Of a DNA stretch of 64,000 nucleotides, positions 54,105 to 63,966 are shown piece by piece (position 1 is the stretch's first letter; each line of letters opens with the position of its first letter). The DNA is from Bacteroidia bacterium (GTDB taxonomy: Bacteria > Bacteroidota > Bacteroidia > Flavobacteriales > Flavobacteriaceae). Location: NCBI GenBank assembly GCA_030428865.1, contig JAUIEK010000003.1, forward strand, positions 1 to 64,000, read 5' to 3'. The notes beneath the pieces are model-generated. The model was not told the origin of the DNA and did not search any database. It was given only the letters and a program-made list of their open reading frames with translations. Made by a program: the position numbers and the translations under genes.

Positions 54105-54703
54105 AAATAGACTTCAATAAAAATAGCGATGGTTTAGTTCCTACCGTTATTCAAGATGCTCAAACTAAAAATGTTTTGATGTTAGGTTATATGAACCAGG
54201 AAGCCTTCGATAAAACCATAGAAATAGGAAAGGTTACATTCTTCAGCCGTTCAAAAAATCGCTTATGGACAAAAGGAGAAGAAAGTGGTAATTTTTTAAA
54301 TATGGTTAGTATAAAAATTGATTGTGATAATGACTCGTTATTAATTCAAGTAAATCCTACTGGACCTACTTGTCACAAAGGAACAGACACTTGTTGGAGC
54401 GAAGAAAATACAATGTCTTACGGTTTTCTATCTAAGTTAGAAGATATTATCTCAGATCGAATTAAAAATGCTGACAATCAAAAATCATATATAGCTTCTT
54501 TATTCGCGAAAGGAATTAATAAGGTGGCACAGAAAGTAGGTGAGGAGGCTGTTGAAGTTGTTATTGAAGCAAAAGACAACAATGATGATCTATTTTTAAA
54601 TGAAAGTGCCGATCTATTATTCCATTATCTAATGCTATTACAAGCAAAAGGATATAAACTAGATGATGTTATTACGATCTTAGAATCAAGACAGAAAATG
54701 TAG
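54101..54703 (+). CDS. hisIE: Bifunctional phosphoribosyl-AMP cyclohydrolase/PR-ATP pyrophosphatase
   Basis: This 200-residue fusion does steps two and three of histidine synthesis. The HisI half (1-105) has [26 protein letters not shown] and the metal-binding Cys residues in DCDNDSLL and [11 protein letters not shown]. The HisE half (about 110-200) has [14 protein letters not shown] and [13 protein letters not shown] with the acidic metal ligands. It ends the operon; the next gene is convergent with its stop directly adjacent, and no clear terminator lies between. Confidence 0.95.
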   Translation: MKIDFNKNSDGLVPTVIQDAQTKNVLMLGYMNQEAFDKTIEIGKVTFFSRSKNRLWTKGEESGNFLNMVSIKIDCDNDSLLIQVNPTGPTCHKGTDTCWSEENTMSYGFLSKLEDIISDRIKNADNQKSYIASLFAKGINKVAQKVGEEAVEVVIEAKDNNDDLFLNESADLLFHYLMLLQAKGYKLDDVITILESRQKM

Positions 54704-55504
54704 CTACCACCAAATAACAAATATTTTCTTAATTTCTCCGTTAGGAAACTTCATCCAAAGAAGAGGGGAAGATTGTTTTTTGAAGAATTCTAAAATGTTA
54801 CTTTCAGTAGATTTAAAATCCATCCAATCAACATTTGTATGAGGTATTATCAACCAATCTAGTTTTTTAGGAATATAAAATTTACAATCGACAAAGCTTT
54901 TAAATTCCTTTAATCTTAAGTAGAATCCTGAAACGCATTCTGAATTGATCTGCTTAAGTTGTATTTCTTTTTGATAAGGAACAAATAATTGAGCCTTAAA
55001 ATAGGTCTGTTGTTCCATTTCTAATAGATTCAAATTCAATGCTTTTAATAACGGTTTACACGTTTTATGAAACAAAAGAGGGAATTGTTTTTCTTTTACT
55101 TTGTTAAGCTTTAAAACCAAACTATCTCTTTTGTTAGGTCCTATCCATTTTTCTAGAAAATTACCTCCAACTTCATCATCATACAAATAGAATTTATATG
55201 CTATTTCTATGTGAATCGGAACTTCAGTACGTTTTAAGAGACAATCAATTTCTCCTAAGGTATTTTTATTTTCAATTATCTGTTCATTCCTAGCAAGAAT
55301 TTGAATATTTTCTGTGTTTTCTAGTTGATAAAAAACAAGTTGTTCAACATAATTTCCGAGTCTTGTAGCCTTTGATAAATCTAAGTTTAAGGTTGTCTTT
55401 TCTTGAAATAAGGGAATTGAGAATTGTTGTAAATCACCTAAAACACCGTTCCATAAAAATGGTGTTTTTAAAAATCCTTCAAAACGTTGTTGCTGAATCT
55501 TCAT
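54704..55504 (-). CDS. DUF1853 protein
   Basis: From the ATG at 55504 this is 266 residues; an upstream TTG-type frame is unlikely. It matches DUF1853 in the block NTLGEIDCLLKRTEVPIHIEIAYKF with acidic residues and the Lys spaced like a PD-(D/E)xK nuclease core (GEIDCLL ... HIEIAYK). The family has no known role. The nuclease reading is my inference from spacing. It is convergent with hisIE and divergent to the DUF2461 gene. Confidence 0.75.
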   Translation of the reverse strand: MKIQQQRFEGFLKTPFLWNGVLGDLQQFSIPLFQEKTTLNLDLSKATRLGNYVEQLVFYQLENTENIQILARNEQIIENKNTLGEIDCLLKRTEVPIHIEIAYKFYLYDDEVGGNFLEKWIGPNKRDSLVLKLNKVKEKQFPLLFHKTCKPLLKALNLNLLEMEQQTYFKAQLFVPYQKEIQLKQINSECVSGFYLRLKEFKSFVDCKFYIPKKLDWLIIPHTNVDWMDFKSTESNILEFFKKQSSPLLWMKFPNGEIKKIFVIWW

Positions 55505-55558
55505 TACAATCAAAAATAGCGTCAATTTTTGTAACTTGATGCTTCAAAAATAATTAGC

Positions 55559-56230
55559 ATGCAATTTTCTCCTGAGAGTTTACAATTTTTAAAAGATTTA
55601 AAGCAAAATAATGACAGAGATTGGTTTAATGATAATAAACCTCGTTACCAAAAAGCATACACAAATGCAAAAGAGTTTTGGGAAGCAATAAAAGATCGTT
55701 TAAATAACCATGATGAAATAGAAAAAATTAAAATGTTTCGAATATATAGAGATGTTCGGTTTTCAAAAGATAAAACACCTTATCAGCCTCATTTTGCGGG
55801 TTCATTTTCTCGCTTAGGAAAAGAATTGAGAGGAGGCTATTACCTTAGGATTAGACCAGGAGAGAGTTTTTTAGCTGGTGGTTTTTGGGAGCCAAATAAA
55901 GAAGATGTTTTTCGTATTAGAAAAGAGTTAGAATATAATGCTGCTGATTTAAGAAAGATTATTTCTGATAAAGATTTTGTGAACTATTTTGGCAATAAGT
56001 TAGAAGGAGAAGAATTAAAAACAGCTCCTAAAGGCTTTGATAAAAATCATCCAGATATTGATTTGATTCGAAAAAAAGGTTATATCGCTGTGCGTAACTT
56101 TACAGATCAACAAGTATTGGCTGAAAATTTTCTTGATGAGGTAGATGTTTCTTTTAAAGCGTTAAGACCTTTCTTTGATTATATGAGTGAAGTACTAACG
56201 ACTAATTTAAATGGAGAGTCGATTCTTTAG
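55559..56230 (+). CDS. DUF2461 protein
   Basis: This 223-residue soluble protein has the DUF2461 (TIGR02453) pattern: FLKDLKQNNDRDWFNDNKPRYQ at the start, KMFRIYRDVRFSKDKTPYQPHF and YYLRIRPGESFLAGGFWEP. The family is widespread in bacteria and fungi with no established function. It stands alone, divergent to the DUF1853 gene and convergent with the MATE gene. Confidence 0.88.
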   Translation: MQFSPESLQFLKDLKQNNDRDWFNDNKPRYQKAYTNAKEFWEAIKDRLNNHDEIEKIKMFRIYRDVRFSKDKTPYQPHFAGSFSRLGKELRGGYYLRIRPGESFLAGGFWEPNKEDVFRIRKELEYNAADLRKIISDKDFVNYFGNKLEGEELKTAPKGFDKNHPDIDLIRKKGYIAVRNFTDQQVLAENFLDEVDVSFKALRPFFDYMSEVLTTNLNGESIL

Positions 56231-56238
56231 TTCATTTT

Positions 56239-57576
56239 TTACTGTAAATTTTTCTTTACTTCTCTCTGTAATACACAAAATGTGATAAAAGTAGCTAATA
56301 TATCAGCAATAGGGAAGGAGTACCATACTCCATCAATACCAAAAAATAGAGGCATTAAGTAAACCAACGGAATTAAGAAGATTCCTTGCTTTAACAATGT
56401 TAAAATTAAAGCAGGTAAAGCCTTTCCTGCAGCCTGAAAATAAGCTGATCCTACTAATTGAGTTGTTATTACCGGAGTTGCTAAAAAAGCTAATAGTAAT
56501 GCGTTAGGAGTTTGAGCAATTAAATCAGCATCTTTGGTAAAAATAGAAGAGATTGTTTCTGGAAAAACTATTATAAAAACAAATATTAAAGTTGCCACCG
56601 CAGTTCCGTAAGTAATTGCAGTACGAATAGAATCTTTAACGCGTTTCCAGTCTTTAGCACCGTAATTAAATCCTGCAATAGGTAAAAAACCTTGAGTAAC
56701 ACCTAACACAGGGAATAAAGCAAACATCATTACTCTATTTATAATTCCATAGATGGCAATAGATATTTCTCCTCCATACTTAAAGAGTGTATAGTTTAAA
56801 ACAATAGCTAATATGCTTATTGTTCCTTGTCTGGCAACTGTTACTCCACCTAGCTTTACAATTTCTTTTACTATTGTACTATCTAATATAAAGTTTTTAA
56901 AAACGATTTTTAAATCACTCTTTTTAGAGAGAAAAAAACCGAGTATAAAAAGTCCGCAAACAGCATATGATATAGAAGTTGCCAAACCAGCTCCATACAT
57001 ACCTAAATTCATAAACTTGATAAATACAATATCAAGAATAATATTAGAAATAGCAGGCAAAATCATAGCCATCATTGCATAAAAAGGCTTTCCTTCTGCT
57101 CTTATTACTGTATTACCCATCATAGCAAAAGCTAAAAAGGGAATTCCGTATAACACAACATCAAAATACTCTTTAGCAGGGATTAAAATATCTCCATTAG
57201 CGCCAAATAATTGAAGTAACTCCGTTGTGAAAAAATGCCCTACAACTACAAATAAAACAGATAAACCCGTTGTCATGCTTATCTGATTTCCAAAGGTTAA
57301 AAATGCTTTCTGATTATTTTCAGCACCTAATGCTCTCGAAATTATAGAACTACCTCCTATACCAATTCCCATACCCAAAGATGAAATTAAGAATGCTATT
57401 GGTAATACAACAGTTACAGCAGCAATAGCCATTACACCAATCCAATTACCAACAAAAATGGTATCTACAATCATGTTAATAGACATCACTAAAATACCAA
57501 TAGAAGCAGGAACCGCTTGTTTTATTAGTAGTTTACTTATCTTTTCTGTACCTAATTCTGATGCTAATTTTGCCAT
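56239..57576 (-). CDS. MATE-family efflux transporter
   Basis: From the ATG at 57576 this is 445 residues (the longer frame starts at a TTG). It has about twelve membrane segments and the two MatE repeats, including ASIGILVMSINMIVDTIFVG and PVLGVTQGFLPIAGFNYGAK, typical of the family. Such proteins expel cationic drugs or metabolites using Na+ or H+. The substrate cannot be predicted. No regulator is adjacent. Confidence 0.9.
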   Translation of the reverse strand: MAKLASELGTEKISKLLIKQAVPASIGILVMSINMIVDTIFVGNWIGVMAIAAVTVVLPIAFLISSLGMGIGIGGSSIISRALGAENNQKAFLTFGNQISMTTGLSVLFVVVGHFFTTELLQLFGANGDILIPAKEYFDVVLYGIPFLAFAMMGNTVIRAEGKPFYAMMAMILPAISNIILDIVFIKFMNLGMYGAGLATSISYAVCGLFILGFFLSKKSDLKIVFKNFILDSTIVKEIVKLGGVTVARQGTISILAIVLNYTLFKYGGEISIAIYGIINRVMMFALFPVLGVTQGFLPIAGFNYGAKDWKRVKDSIRTAITYGTAVATLIFVFIIVFPETISSIFTKDADLIAQTPNALLLAFLATPVITTQLVGSAYFQAAGKALPALILTLLKQGIFLIPLVYLMPLFFGIDGVWYSFPIADILATFITFCVLQREVKKNLQ

Positions 57577-57677
57577 AGAGAAATACAAATATCAACAGAT
57601 TCTTAGTAAGATGTTTCATTTTAGAATTTATTTAAATAAATATTAACAAATTCTGCATTTTGATATAAGTTTGCCTT

Positions 57678-58301
57678 ATGGATGTAATTTATGCATTGGA
57701 TATTATTGGTACGTTTGCTTTTGCTATTAGTGGCGCATTAGTAGCTTCTAAAAAACACTTCGATTTATTTGGTGTAGTTATTATTGCTTTTGTAACAGCT
57801 GTAGGTGGCGGAATGTTAAGAGATATTCTAATTAACTCGCATCCCATTAATTGGATTGGTGATTTAAATTATATCTGGACAATTTTTGTTGCAGTAATTT
57901 TTACGTTTTTATTTAAAAGTAAGATAGCACCATTAAGTAAAACTCTTTTTTTGTTTGATACAATTGGATTGGGAGTTTTTACAATATTAGGATTGCAAAA
58001 AGGATTATTCAATGAACTAAATCCTTTTGTCGCATTAATAATGGGAATGATATCTGCCGTATTTGGCGGAGTTATTAGAGATGTATTAACCAATCAGGTT
58101 CCGTTAATTTTTCAGCGAGAAATATATGCTTCTGCTTGTTTAGCTGGCGGATTAGTTTATTTACTTTCTACCTACTGGATTCATACTTCTTGGATTTGCT
58201 TTATTATAGGCAGTTTAACTGTTATCATTATTCGACTAATTGCTGTAAAGTATCATCTAGAACTACCAAAAATAAAAGAAGATATTTTTAAGAAGTTTTA
58301 A
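57678..58301 (+). CDS. TRIC-type (UPF0126) membrane protein
   Basis: This 207-residue protein has seven membrane segments in two UPF0126 repeats, each with a glycine-rich motif: VTAVGGGMLRDILIN and ISAVFGGVIRDVLTN. Related bacterial proteins form trimeric cation channels resembling TRIC. The ion and role are unknown. A -7-like TAAGTTTG lies only four bases before the ATG, which would make the mRNA leaderless if real. It ends one base before the convergent TolC-type stop. Confidence 0.88.
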   Translation: MDVIYALDIIGTFAFAISGALVASKKHFDLFGVVIIAFVTAVGGGMLRDILINSHPINWIGDLNYIWTIFVAVIFTFLFKSKIAPLSKTLFLFDTIGLGVFTILGLQKGLFNELNPFVALIMGMISAVFGGVIRDVLTNQVPLIFQREIYASACLAGGLVYLLSTYWIHTSWICFIIGSLTVIIIRLIAVKYHLELPKIKEDIFKKF

Positions 58302-58302
58302 G

Positions 58303-59697
58303 TTACTGAGTATTTGCTAGCGTGTTAAATAGTTTTGTTTTTGTACTATAGAACTTATTTTCTAACTCTATAGATTTTAGTTGAATTTCTATTAGTTTAC
58401 TCTCTCTGGAATTAATTAAAAAAACAGAACTTTCTCCTAGTTCAAATCTCCGTTCTTCTGCTTTTAACATTTTTTCATAATCAGATACTAAAATTGTCAT
58501 TAACTCATTTTGATCTGTAAAAGCATTCAACTCTTGATTAATTGCAGAAATTTTATTTTCTAAACTTAATCGTGTTAATCCTAATTTATATTCTTTGTCT
58601 TGAATTTTCAGCTTAGTAAATTTTAAGCCTCCTCTCTCTTTTCGTAAAAATAAGGGGAAACTAACATTAACTCCTGCCTTATAAGAAGCATTAGAATATG
58701 AGTTTAAATTTTCAGGTGTTTGTGTTAAGAAATTATATTGCACATCTATTTTAGGAAGCAGATTATTCATTTTTAACCTTCTCTCTACTTGTAGATTTTC
58801 TATTTCATAACCTAATGACAACAATTTTGGATGATTATTGATTACAAAAGAATCATTAACATCAATTTTTAAAACTTCATCAATAGAAGTAGCTGATATG
58901 TTTTCAGGAATTAAATTCTCTTTAATTTCTAGAGGAGTTCTATCATTAAGCCATAAAAAATTAGATAACTCTAAAGAAGCATTTCTAAAACTAACTCTTG
59001 CTTTTACGAGATTCAACTTTCTGTTGTTTAAAGACACTCTAGCTTCTATACTATCAATGGCAGGTTTATTTCCTGTTTCTACACTTCTTTTAATCCCTTT
59101 AAATCTTGTATCAGCATTTTTTAAAAACCGATCATAAACCAGTAATTCTTGATACTGTCTGTACCAATTAAAATATGCATCAGCTGCATTTGTTAGAATA
59201 GAAGTTACTAACAAATTCCTATCAGCAGCCGTTTGTTTTTTGAATAGTTTAGCCTGCTTAATAGCTGCCATTCTTTTATTAATTAATAATCCTTGAGCTA
59301 AAGAAGCAGAAACACCAACACTATATAAACCATTACTAGGCACTGTTGCTTCTGGGTTTAAAAAATCACCCATATTATCTTCAAAGTTTGCTTTCACTTC
59401 AATTCCATACCAAGTAGGAATTTTAAAAGTAGCATTCAGCTTTTCAAAATATTGCGAATCTTTAAAGGTTTTTTGCTCATAATCTACTTCCAACTTTGGG
59501 TCAAAAAAACCTCTGGCTTGCATTAATTCTGTTTGAGCTTTTTCTATAGTTAAATCTGCTTGTTTTACAATAGGATGAAACTTTTTTACATAGCCAATAT
59601 ATTCACTAAAACTAAGCACATTAACTTGTGAAAATCCAGTTAGTGAAATAAACAGAAGTATGATAAAGTAGAGCTTACTTTTTGCCATCTTTTTCAT
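58303..59697 (-). CDS. TolC-family outer-membrane efflux protein
   Basis: From the ATG at 59697 this is 464 residues with a signal peptide (KLYFIILLFISLTGFSQ). Two repeats of long helices with OEP strands follow (for example ELMQARGFFDPKLEVDYEQ and SYKAGVNVSFPLFLRKERGG). It is the exit duct of a tripartite exporter. Its start overlaps the end of the HlyD-type gene by 23 bases, and it is the last gene of the TetR-ABC-HlyD-TolC operon. Confidence 0.9.
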   Translation of the reverse strand: MKKMAKSKLYFIILLFISLTGFSQVNVLSFSEYIGYVKKFHPIVKQADLTIEKAQTELMQARGFFDPKLEVDYEQKTFKDSQYFEKLNATFKIPTWYGIEVKANFEDNMGDFLNPEATVPSNGLYSVGVSASLAQGLLINKRMAAIKQAKLFKKQTAADRNLLVTSILTNAADAYFNWYRQYQELLVYDRFLKNADTRFKGIKRSVETGNKPAIDSIEARVSLNNRKLNLVKARVSFRNASLELSNFLWLNDRTPLEIKENLIPENISATSIDEVLKIDVNDSFVINNHPKLLSLGYEIENLQVERRLKMNNLLPKIDVQYNFLTQTPENLNSYSNASYKAGVNVSFPLFLRKERGGLKFTKLKIQDKEYKLGLTRLSLENKISAINQELNAFTDQNELMTILVSDYEKMLKAEERRFELGESSVFLINSRESKLIEIQLKSIELENKFYSTKTKLFNTLANTQ

Positions 59698-61027
59698 TGG
59701 TTTTTTCTGGTTGGTAATAATTAGGAGGGAAGCCATTTAGCTGCCTCCATAATTCAAACCAAATAGGAACATCTTCTAGCAAAGCCATTGTTTTTGCTCC
59801 AGAACCTACACGCAATGCTTTAGGCCATTGATAATCGTCTTGATCAGGAGCAATTAAAATACGATACTTACCATTTTCACTAATAAAATTTTCAATAGCA
59901 ACAACAGTTCCAGAGAATGTGCCGTAAGAAGCATTTGGCCAGCCACTAAAAACAATTGATGGCCATCCGTCAAACTGTATTTGAACGCTTTCTCCAAGAT
60001 GAATTAGTGGCAAATCTATAGGTTTCACATAAGTTTCTACAGCCATTTCTATATTAGCAGGCATGATCCCAACTAATCGATCTCCTTCTTTAAACGTCTC
60101 TCCAATTCCAGCCTTAATAGCTTTGTTTATGTAACCATCTTGAGGAGCTTTTATATAATACAATTCATTTCTCCTAGAGTAATTAGAGTATGAGTTTTCA
60201 AGCTTTGTTACTTGCGCTTCTGTATCAAACTGACTTGATTCTGCAGTAAACTTATCGCTTTCTGCTTTTGATATTTTGTCTTTATATGATGCCTTAATTC
60301 GATTGAGTTCAATTTGAGCATTAATCAATTCATTTTTACTTGCTAGTAACTTATTTTCTTCAGAAATAATTTTAGCTTGTGTTTCTTGTAGTTTTAACTT
60401 TTTCTCCTCTACATCTTTTACAGCTGCTAACCCTTCTTCTTGTAATGTTACGGCTCGCTTATACTGCCTTTCTGCAATACTTAAATTAGTTTTTGCAGCT
60501 TCAAAATTAATACTGTCACTTTGTATTTTTAGTTTAGATTGAACAACTTTATTTTTTGTCTGTGTTGTTTTTAAATTTAATTCTTTTCTTAAAGATTCCA
60601 CTCTAACATCAAGAGCACGCACCTTATTTTCATATGACTTTACAGCTTTGGTTTTTGCATCAATTTGCTGTTGAGTTCTATCTAGAAGATTAGAATCAAA
60701 ATAATCATCTTTTATTTCTGATATAAATAAGATTGTGTCTCCCTTTTTTACAAAATCTCCCTCACGCACATACCATTTTTCAATTCTACCAGGAATGGGA
60801 GATTGAATTGTTTGTGGTCTTTGGCTAGGTTGCAAAGTGGTTACATTGCCCCTACCTGTAACTGTTTGTGTCCAAGGTAAAAACAAAATAATGAAAAGAA
60901 TAATGCTAAATGCTAGTAAAAATCTGTTAAAGTGTACAAAATCTCTTTTGTGAAACACTTTTTTGCCGCAAGCATACTCTTCTAAACTTATACTTTTATT
61001 TAGTGGTTTATTAGAAATATTTAGCAT
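59675..61027 (-). CDS. HlyD-type membrane fusion protein
   Basis: This 450-residue adaptor has one membrane segment (about 37-55, FLLAFSIILFIILFLPW), lipoyl halves (SPIPGRIEKWYVREGDFVKKG and IKAPQDGYINKAIKAG), a long coiled coil of about 190 residues and a beta-barrel part (GESVQIQFDGWPS). It links the inner-membrane ABC protein three bases upstream to the TolC-type duct that overlaps its end. The cargo is unknown. Confidence 0.9.
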   Translation of the reverse strand: MLNISNKPLNKSISLEEYACGKKVFHKRDFVHFNRFLLAFSIILFIILFLPWTQTVTGRGNVTTLQPSQRPQTIQSPIPGRIEKWYVREGDFVKKGDTILFISEIKDDYFDSNLLDRTQQQIDAKTKAVKSYENKVRALDVRVESLRKELNLKTTQTKNKVVQSKLKIQSDSINFEAAKTNLSIAERQYKRAVTLQEEGLAAVKDVEEKKLKLQETQAKIISEENKLLASKNELINAQIELNRIKASYKDKISKAESDKFTAESSQFDTEAQVTKLENSYSNYSRRNELYYIKAPQDGYINKAIKAGIGETFKEGDRLVGIMPANIEMAVETYVKPIDLPLIHLGESVQIQFDGWPSIVFSGWPNASYGTFSGTVVAIENFISENGKYRILIAPDQDDYQWPKALRVGSGAKTMALLEDVPIWFELWRQLNGFPPNYYQPEKTNEKDGKK

Positions 61028-61030
61028 CGC

Positions 61031-62686
61031 TTATTTTTTTAATTCTCCGTTAATCATTTTATAGACAGTAGAACACTCTTTTACCCAATTTTTATTGTGG
61101 CTTACTACTATTAAAGACCAGGGCCTTTCTTTAGCAGTTAAAAACTTCATGATTTTTGTAGCTTCTTGATCATCAAAATACTCCAACGGTTCTTTAAGTA
61201 TTAGTAACTTGGGTTTAGTAACTATGCTTCTAGCTAGTACAATTTTTTTGGCAATGGTATAAGAAATCTGTTTTCCTTCTGGGTACAGAATGGTTTGCAA
61301 TCCTTTTGGTTGTTCTTTTACAAACTCACGTAAATCTACATTATCTATAGCCCAATCTAAATCTTCTTGAGAGATTGTTTTATCTCCAAAGGTTATATTA
61401 TTTAAAATTGTTCCTTCAAAAGGAGTATCTTCTGTTAGCGTCTGACCAACATTTCCTCTATAATGATTTAAATTAATGCTACGTAACGAATTTTGATTCA
61501 CAAAAACATCTCCTGATGTAGGTTGTAAAACGCCTGCAATTATTTTAAGTAGCGAAGTTTTCCCTGAGCCGCTATTACCTTGAACAACAATTCGGTCTCC
61601 ATTGTTAATTGCTAAATCAATGTTCTTTAAAATTGGTATATGTTTCTCTGCCACTTTGTAAGTCACATCTTTAAGTTCTACAGAAATTGAAGATAGTTCA
61701 GGGTAAAAACCATCTTGAGGTTCTAGTTCTTTATCTACTACCTGACCTAGTTTTTCAAGAGAAGTTAATACATCATAAAAAGATTCTAATCCTAAAATTA
61801 GCTTTTCTACAGAACCAATAACAATTATAATAACAATTTCAGCAGCTACAAACTGCCCAATATTCATTTGCTGGTTAATTACCAAAATTCCTCCAATAAG
61901 CAAAAGACCTGCTGTTACAAGCACTTTAAAACCAATCATTTGAATAAATTGAATTACTAGTATTTTAAAGTGACTCTCTCTATAATTTAAGTACTCATCA
62001 ACTAGCATATCATTTTTATTTAAAGCATGTTTTGTTTTTCCTGACAGCTTAAAACTAACAATAGCTCTGGCTACTTCTTGAATCCAATGCGCTACTTTAT
62101 ACTTATATTTAGATTCGCTAAGACTGGTTTCTAAACCTCTGTATGCAGTATATTTAAATACAATGTAAATAAGAATTATTAAGAGTAATCCGTAGATGAT
62201 AAAAAACGGATGGTAAAATGTTAATAGAATTAAACCAAATAATATCTGTAACAAGGCAGTAGGAAAATCAATTAAAATTTTAGACAACCCTTTTTGTATT
62301 GTTAATGTATCAAAAAAACGATTGGCTAACTCTGGCGGATATTGATTACGTAGCTCACTCATTTTTATTTTAGGAAAACGATAAGCAAACTCAAAAGAAG
62401 CCCGTGTGAATATTTTTTGCTGAATATTTTCAATAATTCGCATTTGCGTAAGTTGTAAAATACCAACAAAAGCTACGCCTAGTGTTACAAGAATAACTAG
62501 TAAAATCCACGAAGTGCTAATTTGAGCTCCTTGAATTAAATTAATAATAGCTTGAATTCCTAAAGGAAGAGTTAATCCTACAACTCCTGCAAAAATAGCA
62601 TAGTAAAAGACATGTAGAATATCTTTTCTATCTAGTTCAAGAAGTCTTATAAAGCGCTGCCAAGCAGTTAAAAAATTCTTTGACAT
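61031..62686 (-). CDS. ABC transporter with degenerate ATPase site
   Basis: This 551-residue protein has a six-helix membrane domain (1-310) and an ATPase domain with intact Walker A GNSGSGKTS (370-378) and H-loop His530. The signature LSGGQ is replaced by ISYTI (474-478), and Walker B LLILDE reads LLILKE (Lys498, Glu499 kept). There is no C39 domain. In a homodimer both signatures would be abnormal, so ATP turnover should be slow or need another subunit. It lies between the TetR-type and HlyD-type genes in one operon. Confidence 0.85.
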   Translation of the reverse strand: MSKNFLTAWQRFIRLLELDRKDILHVFYYAIFAGVVGLTLPLGIQAIINLIQGAQISTSWILLVILVTLGVAFVGILQLTQMRIIENIQQKIFTRASFEFAYRFPKIKMSELRNQYPPELANRFFDTLTIQKGLSKILIDFPTALLQILFGLILLTFYHPFFIIYGLLLIILIYIVFKYTAYRGLETSLSESKYKYKVAHWIQEVARAIVSFKLSGKTKHALNKNDMLVDEYLNYRESHFKILVIQFIQMIGFKVLVTAGLLLIGGILVINQQMNIGQFVAAEIVIIIVIGSVEKLILGLESFYDVLTSLEKLGQVVDKELEPQDGFYPELSSISVELKDVTYKVAEKHIPILKNIDLAINNGDRIVVQGNSGSGKTSLLKIIAGVLQPTSGDVFVNQNSLRSINLNHYRGNVGQTLTEDTPFEGTILNNITFGDKTISQEDLDWAIDNVDLREFVKEQPKGLQTILYPEGKQISYTIAKKIVLARSIVTKPKLLILKEPLEYFDDQEATKIMKFLTAKERPWSLIVVSHNKNWVKECSTVYKMINGELKK

Positions 62687-62690
62687 GTTT

Positions 62691-63365
62691 TTATTTTTTA
62701 AGCGTTGCAGTTACAAGATTAATTAGAAAGTTTTTAATATCAGTAGGTGTTTCACAGTCTGTTATTGACGTAAAATGATCTTTTAAAAAATTCTGATGTA
62801 AAGAACTTTCTATCAACATACTTGCTAAACTAGAAGGATAAAGATAATCTTGATTTACATCTATAATTATTTCTTTAAAGCGAGTAGTTAGTCTTTTATA
62901 CACAGAAAAATACCCTTCCTTATTCTCTTGATCAACCTCTTTTGTTAAATACGATTTCGAAAATTCATTAATCACAATTTGATTTAATAGTACTTCATTT
63001 ATGTGTTTATACGTATTATCTTCTTCTATAGGCTGAGTTATTACTTCAATGGCTTTTGTTAATTTTTCAAAAGGATTACCAATGTTTAATGTACTAAAAA
63101 CCAATTGATATTCTACCCAACTCCAATACCAAGAAGTTAAGTAGAGTAGGAGTTTATGCTTATTTTCAAAATAGCGATAAATAGAACTTTCATTTGATTG
63201 AATTTCTAATCCTAATTTTTTGAACGTGAAATTCTCAATCCCTATTTTATGTATAAGGAGTATGCTATGCTCAATGATTTTACGACCAAGATCTGATGTT
63301 TCAGGGTCTTTTTGATAAATGTTTTCATTTACCTGTATTTTAATATTTGATAGTAATCTTTTCAT
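62691..63365 (-). CDS. TetR-family transcriptional regulator
   Basis: This 224-residue protein has an N-terminal helix-turn-helix (about 25-75: GIENFTFKKLGLEIQSNESSIYRYFENKHKLL split over its helices) and a helical ligand domain. It is the first gene of the operon and begins 26 bases after a perfect 17-base palindrome, so it probably represses itself and the exporter genes that follow. The ABC gene starts 4 bases after its stop. The inducer is unknown. Confidence 0.88.
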   Translation of the reverse strand: MKRLLSNIKIQVNENIYQKDPETSDLGRKIIEHSILLIHKIGIENFTFKKLGLEIQSNESSIYRYFENKHKLLLYLTSWYWSWVEYQLVFSTLNIGNPFEKLTKAIEVITQPIEEDNTYKHINEVLLNQIVINEFSKSYLTKEVDQENKEGYFSVYKRLTTRFKEIIIDVNQDYLYPSSLASMLIESSLHQNFLKDHFTSITDCETPTDIKNFLINLVTATLKK

Positions 63366-63390
63366 TACAAAATATTTATAGACGCAAATA

Positions 63391-63407
63391 TAATAGTATT
63401 ACTATTA
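63391..63407. promoter_or_regulatory. Palindromic operator candidate for the TetR-type regulator
   Basis: TAATAGTA (63391-63398) and TACTATTA (63400-63407) are exact reverse complements around one T. The site lies 26 bases before the regulator's start codon, where a repressor would block the promoter of the exporter operon. TetR proteins bind such sites as dimers. Confidence 0.6.
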
Positions 63408-63571
63408 AATAGCAAAAAATGATTATAATTAATAAAATATTAACACATTCAATATTTTACTGATTTCATTATAAAGTTCTGACAAATAGCGATATAATTA
63501 CTTTAATTGCTTCCTTGTATATAAAAATAAATAATGCTATTGTTTTAAAAATAATTGATAGTTTAGCAGTC

Positions 63572-63889
63572 GTGAAAAAATCATCAAGAGCAATATCAAG
63601 ATTACTGGCATATTATTTCCTCATGATTCCAGTATTTGCTGCTATACACTTTCAGCAGCACATACATGAGCAAGATTCAGTATATCAAACCATTGATCTT
63701 TCAGATTCCACTTTGTCATCTGAATGTTTTGTTTGTGACTATTATTTTAGTAAACAAACAGAAGCTTACTTACAACTGTTTTCATTTCGATTTAAAACTT
63801 TTGAAAGCTCATTTTCTGAGCTAATTACTCAAAATATTGTTTATATACCAAGTATAAGCATCTCTTCAAGAGGGCCTCCTTCTTTATAA
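63572..63889 (+). CDS. Small exported protein with a CxxC pair
   Basis: From the GTG at 63572 this is 105 residues (a TTG at 63515 would add 19). The start MKKSSRAISRLLAYYFLMIPV looks like a signal peptide. It is followed by FQQHIHEQD, a CFVCDYYFSKQ motif and the end SSRGPPSL. Small Bacteroidetes proteins with this Cys pair and an RGPP end often stand in front of metal-related TonB receptors, but here an ABC-type ATPase gene follows. His and Cys residues suggest metal binding. I cannot name the family with certainty. Confidence 0.55.
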   Translation: MKKSSRAISRLLAYYFLMIPVFAAIHFQQHIHEQDSVYQTIDLSDSTLSSECFVCDYYFSKQTEAYLQLFSFRFKTFESSFSELITQNIVYIPSISISSRGPPSL

Positions 63890-63907
63890 AGTTACTTTCC
63901 TATTTAA

Positions 63908-63926
63908 TGCAACAAATCTTGTTGCA
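63908..63926 (+). terminator. Hairpin between the small protein and the last gene
   Basis: TGCAACAA (63908-63915) pairs perfectly with TTGTTGCA (63919-63926) around a 3-base loop; CACTTTT follows. It may be a weak terminator or a regulator site for the downstream gene. Confidence 0.4.
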
Positions 63927-63966
63927 CACTTTTAACGCATTAATTATTACATAAAAAAATATTCCT

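Noticed and set aside
57666..57673. TAAGTTTG four bases before the TRIC-type start as evidence of a leaderless mRNA
   Set aside because: The match to TAnnTTTG is exact, but no -33 element is at the right distance and one short box is not enough to claim a leaderless transcript.
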